Source: Plotosus lineatus
Taxonomy: Eukaryota; Chordata; Actinopteri; Siluriformes; Plotosidae
Direction: 5' to 3'
Length of the DNA: 64,000 nt
Assembly: GCA_024760905.1 (NCBI GenBank)
Contig: JALRMN010000029.1
Location: forward strand, 1 to 64,000
Shown here: one piece after another, positions 1 to 10,582 of the stretch
Layout of the letters: every line of letters starts with the position of its first letter
Position numbering within the stretch: position 1 is the first letter of the stretch
Translations under genes and position numbers: made by a program
The notes under the pieces: generated by a model
Databases searched by the model: none
Told to the model about the DNA's origin: nothing
What the model saw: only the letters and a program-made list of their open reading frames with translations

Positions 1-557
1 TACTGGTTTGTTAGGAACACAGACTAAGTATGCCTCTCAGTCAAACTCAAAGTCTAGCAAGTGTTGCATGTGTGGGGGGAGTTGTGTGTTTGTGTGTGTA
101 TCTAACATAGTGCGAATCTAAGTACTGCAGAAAAAGGTATGTTTTTAACCATGGTTTGAAGATACCCAGTGACTCAGCGGTTCAGACATCCAGAAGAACC
201 TTGATAGGAGTGCAAGGGGTCAGTTTAGCAGTGCTAGACAATCTGAGAGAATGTGATGCAGTGCAGGGAAGTGATAAGTGCCTTGGAGGGTTGGAGAGTG
301 CAGGTCTATTTTTTGGCTTTATGGGGGAAGTATTAGTGTTTGAAATCTAATGTGAGTAGATACAGGAAGGCCAGGAGTGAGAGATTTGTAGCAGTGGTAT
401 GGTGTGGGTAAATTTGGGAAGGTTGAAAATAAGCCATACAGATGCATTCTGGATCAGTTGCTGAGGTTGAATAGCAAAGGTAGACCTGCAAGCAGTGAGT
501 CACAGTTAGTCCAGTTTGAGATGATAAGAGATTGCATATATATATATATATATAAAG
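1..557. other. Unassigned DNA with a short (TA)n run
   Basis: I recognise no gene or repeat family here. There is a 64-codon open frame at 156-350 with no recognisable domain, which is expected by chance. A short TA dinucleotide run lies at about 535-554, directly before the SINE head that follows. Confidence 0.5.
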
Positions 558-935
558 ATGGGTCAGTGGTGGTCTCAAGTGGGTATCGGACGCCTGATTG
601 TTGATCCTAAGGTTGGGAGTTCAAGTCCTACTTCCACAAGGTTGTCACTGGCCCATCTCCCCCCACCCCTCCAAGTGCAGTTAACTGGATTATCAAAAGC
701 TTTAGCCATGTCTCCCTCTTACTGCTCTACGGTGAGAGGTTCATGTTAAAGAACTCACGTTGCTCTACTTACATAAAAGAGTAGGGCTGCAAAGCCGCCA
801 ACGTATTTATGTCCCTCGCTAAAAAGAAGTTGTGTCAGAAAAGGGCATCCGGACATAAAAACTCTATGCCAAATCAAACATGCGAAAAATTCACTGTGAT
901 GACCCCTGAAAAAAAGGGAAATGCCGTAAAGGAAA
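558..935 (+). mobile_element. tRNA-headed SINE, RTE-type tail (SINE family 1)
   Basis: The first ~75 bases look like a decayed tRNA, with an A-box-like GGTGGTCTCAAGTGG and a B-box GAGTTCAAGTCC. A central unique block (about 640-820) is shared with the copies at 54381, 37716, 24725 (reverse) and 60655 (reverse). The last ~100 bases (AAGGGCATCCGG...AAATCAAACATGCGAA...) match the 5' UTR of the RTE LINE family seen at 61563, fused to a decayed form of that LINE's 3' end. This copy is old: many substitutions and no clear target-site duplication. Confidence 0.75.
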
Positions 936-969
936 TCTCATATAGATATATAAAGATAGATAGACACAA

Positions 970-1245
970 CAAAGGGCTCAGGAGATGACCCTTGATGCAG
1001 TCCCACCTCCACCTTATGAACTCTTCTTCTGTCACGCTAACAGCACACCGCGCAGCACTGTCTTACACAATGCAACTCCTCTCCGACCTTTTTTGTACTT
1101 CTCTAACATCCTCAAAGCAAACACTGCATCTGTGGTGCTCTTTCTCTGACATGAAACCAAACTGTTGTTCACAAAAAGCTGACTTCTGCCCTTAGTTTAG
1201 CTTCCACTATTCTTTCCTCATAACTTCATTTTGTGGCTCATTGAA
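970..1245 (-). mobile_element. RTE LINE fragment (copy A)
   Basis: On the minus strand this matches the reverse-transcriptase region of the RTE family dominating the window (the [10 protein letters not shown] and CEQQFGF/AFALRML segments of the better copies). About 170 bases between these blocks are missing, so it is an internally deleted remnant. It has no 3' tail. Confidence 0.7.
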
Positions 1246-1249
1246 AGAG

Positions 1250-1773
1250 GTTTTTTAGAGTCGCAGTAATTTCCAATTTTTGTGTTTAATCTTCTTTAAC
1301 TTCATATCTGTTTCCCTATGGAAAAGCGCAAACGCATTCTTCTAAGTATTGTATCCAAGCTGTTGGTCCTCTTCCCATGGGAAACTGTTACCACAATGGT
1401 CAAGAGCCATTTGATTTTGTAATCAGCTCCTTGCATCTACAAGTTGTGTTCTGTTTATCCAGTGGTTTTTTAACTTTAAAGCTCAGGGGTCATACCTTGG
1501 GCAGGACTGGTCTCATACCTTGGGTCAATACATACAAGAGATCTATAGTTTTATGACCCCGTCCATAAATACTGTAAAAGCTGTATAAATACTCTGTTCA
1601 CTCCTTCTGGGAAAGCTTTGGTGAGCTTGTGAATAGAGATGTGACTCCTTTATTGCAAGCCACCCCAGAGCTCTGGGTGACACAGGACCAACTGATCCAT
1701 GAGATTACTTGAGCTCTTTTCCAGAACCAGCCAGGAGAAAAGAACTGGACAAAACCAAGAGAAATCCCAACAG
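1250..1773 (+). mobile_element. Probable degraded 5' LTR of ERV-1
   Basis: It sits directly upstream of a PBS-like sequence, splice donor and gag start that match ERV-2 in order. A TATA-like GTATAAATACT occurs near 1583, and the block ends ...CCCAACA just before TTTGGTGG. The left boundary is inferred from the end of the LINE fragment. The matching 3' LTR is almost wholly deleted (only a few bases remain after 10570), so LTR identity cannot be proved by comparison. Confidence 0.35.
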
Positions 1774-1775
1774 TT

Positions 1776-1811
1776 TGGTGGGTCTCATCCAGGGGATACT
1801 CCTGGATCAGG
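1776..1811 (+). promoter_or_regulatory. ERV-1 PBS-like site and splice donor
   Basis: TGGTGGGTCTCATCCAGG starts at 1776, two or three bases after the presumed LTR end, at the position of the ERV-2 primer-binding site. It does not match tRNA-Trp; it looks loosely like a proline-tRNA site (TGGGGGCTCGTCC) with changes. CAG|GTAAGG at 1808-1814 is a strong splice donor, conserved in place with ERV-2 (CAG|GTAAGA), which would feed a spliced env mRNA. Confidence 0.5.
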
Positions 1812-1877
1812 TAAGGAATTACTTTTTCTTCTTTCCTTCCCTGGTTGGCAGTATCAACAAACCCGTTAAATGTAGCA

Positions 1878-2031
1878 TTATCCTTTGTGGAAGGTTTGCA
1901 CGAGAAAAATCTAGTATTATCCTCGTGGAAGTTGGGCATGAGAAGCTGAAATTCGCTGTAGTGTTATCCTTGTGTGTGTATCCATGGGAAATAAATTCAA
2001 GTTGTTATCCTTGTGTGTCTTTCCACGAGAA
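1878..2031 (+). promoter_or_regulatory. ERV-1 leader: four TTATCC-headed hairpins
   Basis: TTATCCT occurs at 1878, 1917, 1964 and 2005. Each copy is followed by a 6-bp stem of the form (T/C)T(T/C)GTG, a short loop, then CA(C/T)G(A/G)G. The array lies between the splice donor and the gag ATG, the place where retroviral packaging signals lie, so a role on unspliced genomic RNA is a reasonable inference. ERV-2 has the same layout with different stem sequences (33871-33976). Function is not shown by sequence alone. Confidence 0.6.
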
Positions 2032-2072
2032 GAGCCGCACGCTTTTTAAATAATTTGTGTATATGTGTCACC

Positions 2073-3880
2073 ATGGGAAATATTTGTGGGTCACCAAAAT
2101 GACTCCAAACTTCTGATCCAGAGGAAACCCCAAGGTATTGGATGAATCGCTGTAATCTGATGTTTTCTCACAACAACCTTGGTTAGATAATTTGACAGGT
2201 TGACTGAATCCCAACCACAATTGTCAGGTCATACCCACGGAGGGACATTTAAACCTGCAAATACCTCGCATTTGCATATAAACAAATTTATGAAGGTAAT
2301 GGAGACCCAAATTGGAATTATGATTATATGTCTGACTCCTATCTCGAAGTGGATTGAAATGAAACCCATTTGGGATTAATACCAAAATGTGAAAGAAACT
2401 CTATGGCGGAGGATGGGTCCGCAAACCAAAACCTAATGCTAAACTCTAAACCACTTAAGATTGCTGCTGTACCACCACACCGTGATACTGCCACATTGCC
2501 AACACATAAAAGCACATCTGGGCGCCTGAACCTATGAATAACAATTCTTTTGCACAGCGACCCTAGAAATTTCATGTTGTCCTTCGGTGACCGGGACTGT
2601 ACTGCACACCACACCCACTTGGCGTTAAAACTCTAAAACTAGACAGAAACAATCCGTCTCGTCTCTGTATTTAGGGAACTTGACATTATTACATAATCTG
2701 ACTGATGGAGAAATAGATTATCAAGATTCTGATGATGTAGATCTTAATGCAGGTTCAAAGCCTGCACCGCCACTTGAAACACCGCTTGTGTTTGGTCCTC
2801 GTTGACTCTAAAGGTTTGACTGTTCTACCCTTCCCATGTGAGTTAAAAGATACTTTCATTAAAATGTTGCCTTCACTCTAATAAACCTATACCCTTTTGT
2901 GGATATGTGCTGATTAAAATGCTCACGCCATTGCCAACTTACTGGTGCAGATTATTGGTTTTATTCTTACATGGCGCCTCGGAGAGCCGTATGACGCAGG
3001 TCCCGCCCTCCTCGAAGAAGTTCTGTGTCTCGATTATAAGAATGGGATGAGTGGACAGCCATTGTTAAAACTGAGTGAACACTCAAAGCGGTAAGTATGC
3101 TAAAAAGGAAGACAGAATATGATTATTATTGGAGGAACACAAAGCAATGTCTGCCAGACTTAAAAGAACAATTAACCCATTATCTCCTCACACGCCAGCA
3201 AGCTTAATCGCGATCATAGCCAAGTAACTAACTGTAAACAGGGAGAAAATTAGCTGGTGTCAAGGTTTCTAGCTTGCTTTGAGATATTTGGATCCTCTCT
3301 TGGTTGGAAATGGAGCAGTAGATGATAAAGTGCTAATCCTATGTTCATCACTACCTTTATGAATAACTGCTCTTCACTCGGTACAAAACCTTTGAAATTT
3401 CAACTCATTAATCACATACACATGACGCCCAGAATGTTGGGGGAGAGGATTAGAACTATGGAGGGTGATGGCATTTTGGAATTTAAGCAATTATCATGCC
3501 TCTATCTTAGGAGAAGGACATACTTGCCAGCAGCGGCGAGGAAACGTGCAATGTAATTGTGATCATGCCCCATCTTGAGGTTCTTACCTCAGGGGCCACG
3601 CAGATTAAGTACCTGTCATTATTGTGGCAAAGAAGGTCACTGGGCATATGAATGTAGACAGAAAAAGGCTGATCAAAGGAATCAGCAGAGAACATTTACC
3701 CCTCCACGTTCTAATCCTTCCTCCGCTCCTCCACCATCTGTGCATCCTGCTACACATACATACACGCACACACCCCATCCTATCGGCCCCTATCACCAAT
3801 AGGGCTGACTACAGAGCGAGGACCCTAGTTCACAGATGCTCCATATCTCCTTTACTTCCCCTCAGGGTGGTAATCTTCCT
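2073..3880 (+). pseudogene. ERV-1 gag (decayed)
   Basis: Gag is the retroviral structural polyprotein that builds the capsid and binds genomic RNA. The start ATGGGAAAT at 2073 encodes MGN, as in ERV-2 gag (a likely myristoylation start). Short matching blocks follow in several frames: an EETPRYWMNRC-like block, a GNGDPNWNYDYM-like block, VTNCKQ near 3225, and a capsid C-terminal block (GERIRTMEGDGIL) at about 3450. A CCHC zinc knuckle (CHYCGKEGHWAYEC) lies at 3615-3657. Many stops and frameshifts are present, so the gene is dead. Confidence 0.75.
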
Positions 3881-3934
3881 ATGGTAGAATTGATTGTTGA
3901 TAGTGTGCCTTTTCCTTCTTTGTAGATACTAGAG
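3881..3934 (+). pseudogene. ERV-1 protease, 5' piece
   Basis: The residues NLPMVELIVDSVPFPS, then DTRA, align with the ERV-2 protease block ending in the catalytic DSGA. The catalytic triplet reads D-T-R here, so the active site is altered as well as interrupted. The piece ends at TACTAGAG, which is the left target-site duplication of the hAT element; the protease continues at 5465. Confidence 0.65.
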
Positions 3935-5464
3935 CAGTGGTTCCTAACCAGGGTTCGATCGAACCCTAGGGGTTTGGGGAGTCGGTCTTAGGGGTTCGGC
4001 GGAGCCTGTGCCACGGAGGTCAAGACACAACCGACTCATCATGTCAATTAGTGATGACACGCCCCGCTTGGCCATCACTGGCTGCAGATGATCACATTAC
4101 ATTGCTTGGCCAATCAGTGTCGCGGGGAATTTAACACGCTCAGTAGTTAATGTGTGAAGTCGTGAGATCTTTTTCAGAATATTTTAATCCATACTAACTA
4201 TGTCGAGCAAAAAAGAAAGTGGCTGGACTTAATATGTACAACATGGATTCACATGCATCATGGAACGGATGGGACACAGCGCCCTATCTGCATGATTTGC
4301 AATGCCAAGTTGAGCAACTCTAGTCTCGCACCGGCAAAACTAAAGGAACACTTTGTGAAACTGCATGGAGATGGGGACTACAAGAATACAACGCTTGCTT
4401 ACTTCTGTACCATTCTAATGTTCGGTGGTTATCCCGGGGACAGGTGCTGAATCGTGTTTTTGCTCTCCGTGTGGAATTAGCCCTGTTTTTACAAGAGCAC
4501 CAACATTCTCATGCAGATTGTTTAAAAAAATTCTGAGTTCATTCTCATTTTAGCATACATGGCTGATATATTCGCAGCTCTCAATCATCTCAATCAGCAG
4601 ATGCAGGGCGGAGGAGTCAACATCATGGAAGCAGAAGAAAACCTGAAGGCTTTTCAAAAAAAGCTACCATTATGGAAACGACGAACAGACAACAATAACT
4701 TCGTAAACTTTCCCCTTCTGGACGACTGTGTGAGTAAAATCGAAGATGTGTCTGGAATCAGACACTGAATCAGCCTGTACCCATGGAACTGAAGCAAGCA
4801 ATTGCCACGCACTTAGATGAGCTTGCAAAGTCTCTCGGCGGATACTTCCCTCAAGTAGAGAGTCAGATCCAGCATGGGTGAGACAGCCGCTCACGCTTGC
4901 TGTTGAGACAGCAAATATCAATGACGAATACCGTGGATGAAATCATTGAAATTCAGCAGAGCCAGGTTCACTCAACAACTCTTCAGAACAACAACGCTCT
5001 CAACGCTTTGGTGTCGGCTAAATGGAAAAGTATCCAGTTATTGCTAAGAAAAGATTTTTAATACCATTTGTTACAACATATCTTTGCGAGCAATCCTTTC
5101 GAGGATGTTGGACATAAAACGAAGAAAAGGAACAGACTTTGCTGTCAAAATGACATGAAAGTGGCACTTGCCAAGGTGAAGCCACGTGATAACTGAACTG
5201 GTCTCTCAAAGGCAACAGCAGAAGTCACAATTGATTTGCAGGTATGTAATTTTTTGGAAGTTCATGCACTGTGTTGATTTTGTTCTTGAACAAGGTGATG
5301 TTCATGCATGGTTCATTTTGTGCACCAGTAAAAACATATACAGTACCTATGTCTTGAATTTGTAAAAAAATCATATTTTTATTTTTCACTGATGAAGGGT
5401 TCGTGAATGTGCATATGAAACTGGTTCATTGGGGTTCTGCACTCCAACAAGGTTAAAACCACAG
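3935..5464 (+). mobile_element. hAT transposon (Charlie/ZBED-like), decayed
   Basis: The left end begins CAGTGGTTCCTAACC; the right end, reverse-complemented, begins CTGTGGTTTTAACC, a typical hAT-type terminal inverted repeat. The target duplication is 8 bp, TACTAGAG at 3927-3934, with a slightly altered right copy at 5465-5473. Coding traces run left to right: a BED-finger-like CMICNAK...KLKEHF block (about 4290-4380), a MADIFAALNHLNQQMQG block (4559-4640) typical of ZBED5/SCAND3-type transposases, and a C-terminal VTTYLCEQSF block (about 5070-5100). Stops and deletions make it inactive. It interrupts the ERV-1 protease. Confidence 0.8.
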
Positions 5465-5642
5465 TACTATTAGCTACAATGTCCTCCCTAGGAAGGGCTA
5501 TGAAGGCCCTCTGTCTGACCGGGATCTATATGCTCTGTAGGAATTGATGGGATCCCTTATAATTCGCCATGTACAGCCCCGCCACGGGTGGGATGTTCGC
5601 CAAATTCCATTATCTCCTTTTCCCATTCCTTTGTATATATGC
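5465..5642 (+). pseudogene. ERV-1 protease, middle piece
   Basis: This picks up the protease frame after the hAT insertion (ATMSSLGR..., then a GIDGIPYNSPCTAP-like block) and matches ERV-2 residues after its DSGA motif. It ends at TTGTATATATGC (5631-5642), the left copy of the target duplication of the RTE LINE. Frame changes occur inside. Confidence 0.7.
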
Positions 5643-7782
5643 TCGTCTTCTTCTTCTTTTCCTTTCGGCTGTTCCTTCAGGGGTCGCTACGGCAAATTAT
5701 CTGCCTCCATCTCCTCCCTGTCCTCTGCATCTTCTACTCTTACTCCAACGACCTTCATGTCCGCCTTCACCACATTCATAAATCTTCTCTTTGGTCTTCC
5801 TCTGGGCCTTCTGCCTGGTAGTTTCAACCTCAGCATCCTACTACCAATATACTCACTATCCCTCATGTGTACATGTCCAAACCATCTCAATCTAGCCTCT
5901 CTGACTTTGTCTCCAAAACATCTTACATGTGCTGTCCTCTGATGTACTAATTTCTGATCCTATCCATCCTCGTTACTCCCAAAGAGAACCTCAACATTTT
6001 CATCTCTGCTACCTCCAACTCTGACTCCTGCCTTTCCCCAGGGCCACTGTCTCTAAACCATACAACATCGCTGGCCTCATCACTGTCTTGTACACTTTTC
6101 CCTTCATTCTTGCCGATACTCTCCTATCACACATCACACCGACACTTTTTCCATCCATTCCAATCTGCCTGCACTCGCTTCACCTCTTTTCCACACTCTC
6201 CATTGCTCTGGATTGTTGAGCCTAAGTACTTAAAATCCTCCACCTTCTTTATCTCTGCCCCTGTAACCTCACCCGTTCCTCTTGGGTCCTTGTCGTTCAC
6301 ACACATGAATTCTGTCTTACTGAGACTAACCTTCATTCCCCTCCTTTCCAGGGCATACCTCCACCTCTCTAGATTTTCCTCCACTTGTTCTCTGCTCTCA
6401 CTACAGATCACGATGTCATCTGCAAACATCATAGTCCATGGAGATTCTTGTCTAACTTCGTCTGTCAGCCTGTCCATCACCATAGCAAACAAGAAGGGGC
6501 TGAGAGCTGATCCTTGATGCAGTCCCACCTCCACCTTGAACTCTTTCTGTCACACCGACAGCACACCTCACCACTGTCTTACATCTCTCATACATGTCCT
6601 GCACCACTCTAACATACTTCTCTGTCACTCCAGACTTCCTCATAGAATATCACAGTTCTTCTCTCTGCACCCTGTCATATGCTTTCTCCAGATCCACAAA
6701 GACACAATGCAGCCCCTTCTGACCTTCTCTGTAATTCTCTATTAATGTCCTCAAAGCAAACACTGCATCTGCGGTGCTCTTCTTGGCATGAAACCAAACT
6801 GTTGTTCACAAATGCTGACCTCTGCCCTTAGTCTAGCTTCCACTATTCTTTCCCATAACTTCATTGTATGGCTCATCAACTTTATCCCTCTGTAGTTTCC
6901 ACAACTCTCTACATCTCCCTTGTTCTTAAAAATGGGCACAAGCACACTTCTCCTCCATTCCTCCGGCATCTGCTCACTTTCTAAGACCTTGTTGAATATT
7001 CTTGTCAGAAAATCTACTGCTACCTCCCCTAGACACTTCCATATCTCAACTGGTATGTCATCAGGGCCAACTGCCTTTCCACTCTTCATCCTCTTCAATG
7101 CCCTCCTCACTTCTCCCTTACTAATCTTTGCTACTTCCTGGTCCTCAACGGTCACCCCTTCTACTCTTTTTTCTCTCTCATTTTCCTCATTCATCAGCTC
7201 TTCAAAGTACTCTTTCCATCTTCTCAGCACACTTCTGTCATCAGTCAATACATTTCCCTCTCTGTCCTTTATCACTCAAACTTGCTGCATGTCTTTCCCA
7301 TCTCTATTTCTCTGCTGTGCTAACCTGTATAAATCATTTTCTCCCTCCTTACTGTCCAACCTATCATACAAGTCATCATACGCCCTCTGTTTGGCCTTTG
7401 ACACCGCTACCTTCACCTTACGCTGTGTCTCCCTGTACTCCTGTTTACTCTCTTCGGTCCTCTCTGTGTCCCACTTTTTCTTGGCTAACCTCATCTTTGT
7501 ACACACTAATGCACTTCCTCATTCCACCACCAAGTTTCCTTATCGACTTTCCTTCCAGAGGACACACCAAATACTCTCCTACCGGTCTTCCTGATCACAT
7601 TGGCTGTGGTTGTCCAGTCATCTGGAAGCACTTCCTGACTACCCAAAGCCTGTTTCAACTCCTCCTTGAAGACAACACAACACTCTTCCTTTTTCAGCTT
7701 CCACCACTTTGTCTTCTGCTCTGCCTTTTTCTTTTTCACCTTTTTCACCATCAGCGCCATCCTGCACACCACCATCCTATGC
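5643..7782 (-). mobile_element. RTE LINE, 5'-truncated (copy D)
   Basis: A non-LTR retrotransposon of the RTE clade, minus strand. The 3' tail at the left edge reads, in LINE sense, ...AACAGCCGAAAGGAAAAGAAGAAG. Going right it carries the C-terminal region (GRRPRGRPKRRF), RT with FADD (near 6430) and [10 protein letters not shown] (near 6520), the [11 protein letters not shown] block (near 7070), and the WWNEEV region to MVVCRM near 7765, where it is 5'-truncated. Flanking TTGTATATATGC copies at 5631-5642 and 7783-7794 are a perfect 12-bp target duplication. Several frameshifts break the open frame. It lies inside the ERV-1 protease. Confidence 0.9.
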
Positions 7783-8239
7783 TTGTATATATGCCTTCGT
7801 GTCCCTTTAATATTTTAGGCTGAGACTGAACGTCTGCCTTGTCATTATCAATTGGTTTTAATGGTTCCGCTTGAACTATATGCACGCCTGACGCATGTAC
7901 CTCTGGATAGGTCACATTTATCTGGCTTTTTTGTCTCACACAATTTCGCTGCAGCATCTCTTTCGAGCTGCTCTCTGTCCTGGACTCCCTTCCGCCACAC
8001 CTCTGGGCTGAACATAAGGATGAGGTCGGGTTGGTTCAATGTGTCCGTTATGAGGCTACAATCAAACACCTAATCCTGTTTTTATAACACAATACCCTCT
8101 CTCAAAGGATAAGTCTGTGGCAATTGATTCATTGCTCGAGGCTTTCCATCAACAGGGAGGGGTCATACCATGTTTTGTCTTTACAACACTCCAGTTAATC
8201 CTGTACCGAAGCTTGATGGTACCTGGCATTTTACACAAG
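7783..8239 (+). pseudogene. ERV-1 protease end and RT start
   Basis: It begins LVYMPSCPFNILG, matching the ERV-2 protease block MSECPFNLLG, then drifts through the spacer to a block (PHLWAEHKDEVG...RYEATIKHL, about 7998-8070) matching the RT amino-terminal region of ERV-2. It ends at TTTTACACAAG (8229-8239), duplicated after the SINE insertion. Stops occur throughout. Confidence 0.75.
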
Positions 8240-8547
8240 GTAAAGGTAAAGTCTGTTGGGATTTTACACCCAAGCCCAGTAGCTCACCAGGCCAGTGCTT
8301 GTCCCCGGGTTCCGTAGCGTGATGCGTCCAGGCGTTCGACTCCTGGATGGAACTCTAGTCCATCACAGGTTGCCTTCCAAGTATATTTTTACTGCACTCC
8401 ATTAATACTGTTGGGTGAACAGAGGCACACTTGTGGTTGAGACCCTGCCCAGGGATCTTAGCACAGTGAGGGTCTTAGTGGGATTCGAACTCACAACCTC
8501 CCGATCATGAGCACAGCACCCTAACTACTACACCACCAGCACCACTG
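8240..8547 (-). mobile_element. tRNA-derived SINE (family 2)
   Basis: Reading the minus strand, the element begins CAGTGGTGCTGGTGGTGTAG with an A-box-like TGGTGTAGTAG, then a B-box GAGTTCGAATCC, a body of about 200 bases and a tail of TTTACC-like repeats. An 11-bp target duplication, TTTTACACAAG, flanks it at 8229-8239 and 8548-8558. It splits the ERV-1 RT coding region. It is not a working tRNA gene because the stems do not close. Confidence 0.8.
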
Positions 8548-9714
8548 TTTTACACAAGATTTGTGTAGAATTAATGGCATAATAATACTTGTGGCACCTG
8601 TGGTATCTGATGTTCCTTCTATTATGGCGGCAATGCCATGTAATCATTTTCAATTTTCTGTGATTGATCTTTGTTCTGCCTGGTGTTCCTGTTGAGGAGC
8701 AGACACAGCCACTCTTCACCTTCACACACAGAGGTAAACAATATACATGGACTAGATTGCCACAACGCTTCATTAATTCACCTGCTGTCTTCCCAGCTGT
8801 TGTTAGGGATGCACTCTGCTACCTTGTGCTTCCCCCAGACTCCTGCGTCCTCCAGTATGCAGATGATATTCTGGTGTCTGTTGAAAGCCAGGAGGCATGC
8901 TCAACCGCCTCCCTGGTCCTCCTCAAGCACCTGGCTGAATGTGGCTTCAAGGTATCAAAGACAAAGTTACAGTTCTGTAAGGACAAAGTAAAGTACCTGG
9001 GCTTTGAACTCTCACTGGGCACTAAGACTTTCCCCAAGGACAGAATCCAGATTATACTGGACACAAAGCGCCCTGCCACGAAGCACGTATTGATTGATTT
9101 TAGGACTCATTAAATACTGCTGCCAATGGATTCCTGACTGCGCTTTTATGATAAATGTCTCAGGTCCACTTTCTCTCATACAAACCCCTCCACAGCAGCC
9201 GTTAACATGGACTCCTAACATGCTGACCGCTTATCATGCCCTGCACAGTTCACTGTCCTGCACCAGCCGTGGGTCTTCCTGACTACATGAAAACCTTCCA
9301 CTTCTATGCCTGTGAACATAAAGGGGTGGCTACCGCTGTGTTGGCTCAGTAGCATGGGGAGGCATGCAGCCCTGTGCTTTCCTTTCCAAAACTTTTGATA
9401 CTGTGGGTCAGGGCTTGCCTGCCTGTCTACGATGCAGTTGCCGCCTGTGCTGTGATGGTTCAAGATGCTGAAAAACTCATCCTTTCCTATCCTCCTCATT
9501 TTACATTCTTCACATCAGGTGACTCAGGTCCTGCAAAGTTTACAAACACAACATATGACTTCACAGTGCCGTTCTGGTTATGAGAACATTCTCCTAGCCA
9601 CAGAAAATCTCTCTATTTGTTCTATTTCCTCTTTGATACGCTGCCTCATTAGTTTTCAGGATGACACTATTTATGATGACACACATGACTGCGTCTCAGA
9701 AATCATTCACTAAA
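8548..9714 (+). pseudogene. ERV-1 reverse transcriptase (decayed)
   Basis: Retroviral RNA-dependent DNA polymerase domain. Visible blocks: FSVIDLCSA (first catalytic aspartate), TQPLFTFTHRGKQYTWTRLPQ, and YADD at about 8860 inside the 149-residue open stretch 8664-9113, followed by thumb and connection blocks to about 9713. It is closely parallel to ERV-2 pol. Stops and shifts follow 9113. At 9714-9715 the alignment jumps to the integrase C-terminus, so RNase H and the integrase core are deleted. Confidence 0.8.
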
Positions 9715-10033
9715 CTAGTATCTTTTGGCGACCTTCCCCACTCCCTTGGCTTAAAAGGAATGGCAGCTTTGGCTACCTCAGATCTTGGGGTTCACATGGA
9801 CGAATACTCTGTAGCCTTCATTGCTAAATTGCATGAATTATGGTCCAGAGTTAATGCATCCACCGTCCCTCTCCCTAGCACACCTACACATAGCTACAAA
9901 CAGGGGGATAGAGTGCTGGACAATTGGGTGAACCCAAATATAGCAAATCTGGAAAGGTAATTGCCATCACCCGAACAGCTGTACTAACTGATCTCTTTCC
10001 ACAGTGGATCCAAGTGATAAGATTGAAGCCGGC
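9715..10033 (+). pseudogene. ERV-1 integrase C-terminal remnant
   Basis: The block encoding ...AALATSDLGVHMDEYSVAF... aligns with the ERV-2 integrase C-terminal ORF (ALGTEDLDIHMGEYAVDL). It continues to AVLTDLFPQW near 9985-10010, also shared with ERV-2. The zinc-binding and DDE portions are absent. It reads into the env leader. Confidence 0.75.
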
Positions 10034-10039
10034 CCCATC

Positions 10040-10570
10040 ATGATGTCTCCCCCCTTTGTTTGTGTTATTATGTTTATGCCTCTTTTCAGTGTGTATCTCT
10101 TAAGTTCTCTTCCTACAGCCCTGTCCAGTGAAGACGTGGTTTGACACCCTCCCCTCTTCCGCTATCCGCCGAAATACAAGATCAACCAGCAGATAGCATG
10201 AGGTTCTTCCCCCTCGTTTCCAACCTTGGGACCCTGCTGATGACAAGAGGATTACCCTCCCAAGCACACTTGCACGACAACACCTTCTGGAAATTCGCTA
10301 AATGGACTGCACTATTCTCCATGGCTGTTTCAATTATTATTGTTCTTTTATTACTCTGTATATTTGGACCATGCATTATTAGATGCATAACAGATCGCAT
10401 GTTGATGAAATGAACTCTATGCATTATGCCACCCTAAGAAGAAATAATACCAACAATTATTATCCAGTACGAATTAGATCTCATCAGCAACGACGTTCTC
10501 TTGATTATGACAACATTAAAGAGGAGATTGAGGAAGAAGTTTGATACCATATTAATCTGGTCTCAAAGAG
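10040..10570 (+). pseudogene. ERV-1 env remnant, signal region and TM anchor
   Basis: An ATG at about 10040 starts a short hydrophobic, signal-like stretch that stops near 10142. After a deletion of nearly all SU and the TM ectodomain, an open stretch at 10200-10413 encodes a membrane-spanning segment rich in I, V and L ending CIFGPCIIRCITDR, matching CVFGPCILRC of ERV-2 env. A purine tract AAAGAGGGGA at about 10566-10575 is the probable polypurine tract before a lost 3' LTR. Confidence 0.75.
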
Positions 10571-10582
10571 GGGATTGAACTC

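Noticed and set aside
6920..7823. Open frames of 224 and 231 codons on the plus strand
   Set aside because: They are antisense to the RTE LINE RT and endonuclease linker; the same pseudo-ORFs recur opposite every RTE copy (36016, 36248, 62707).
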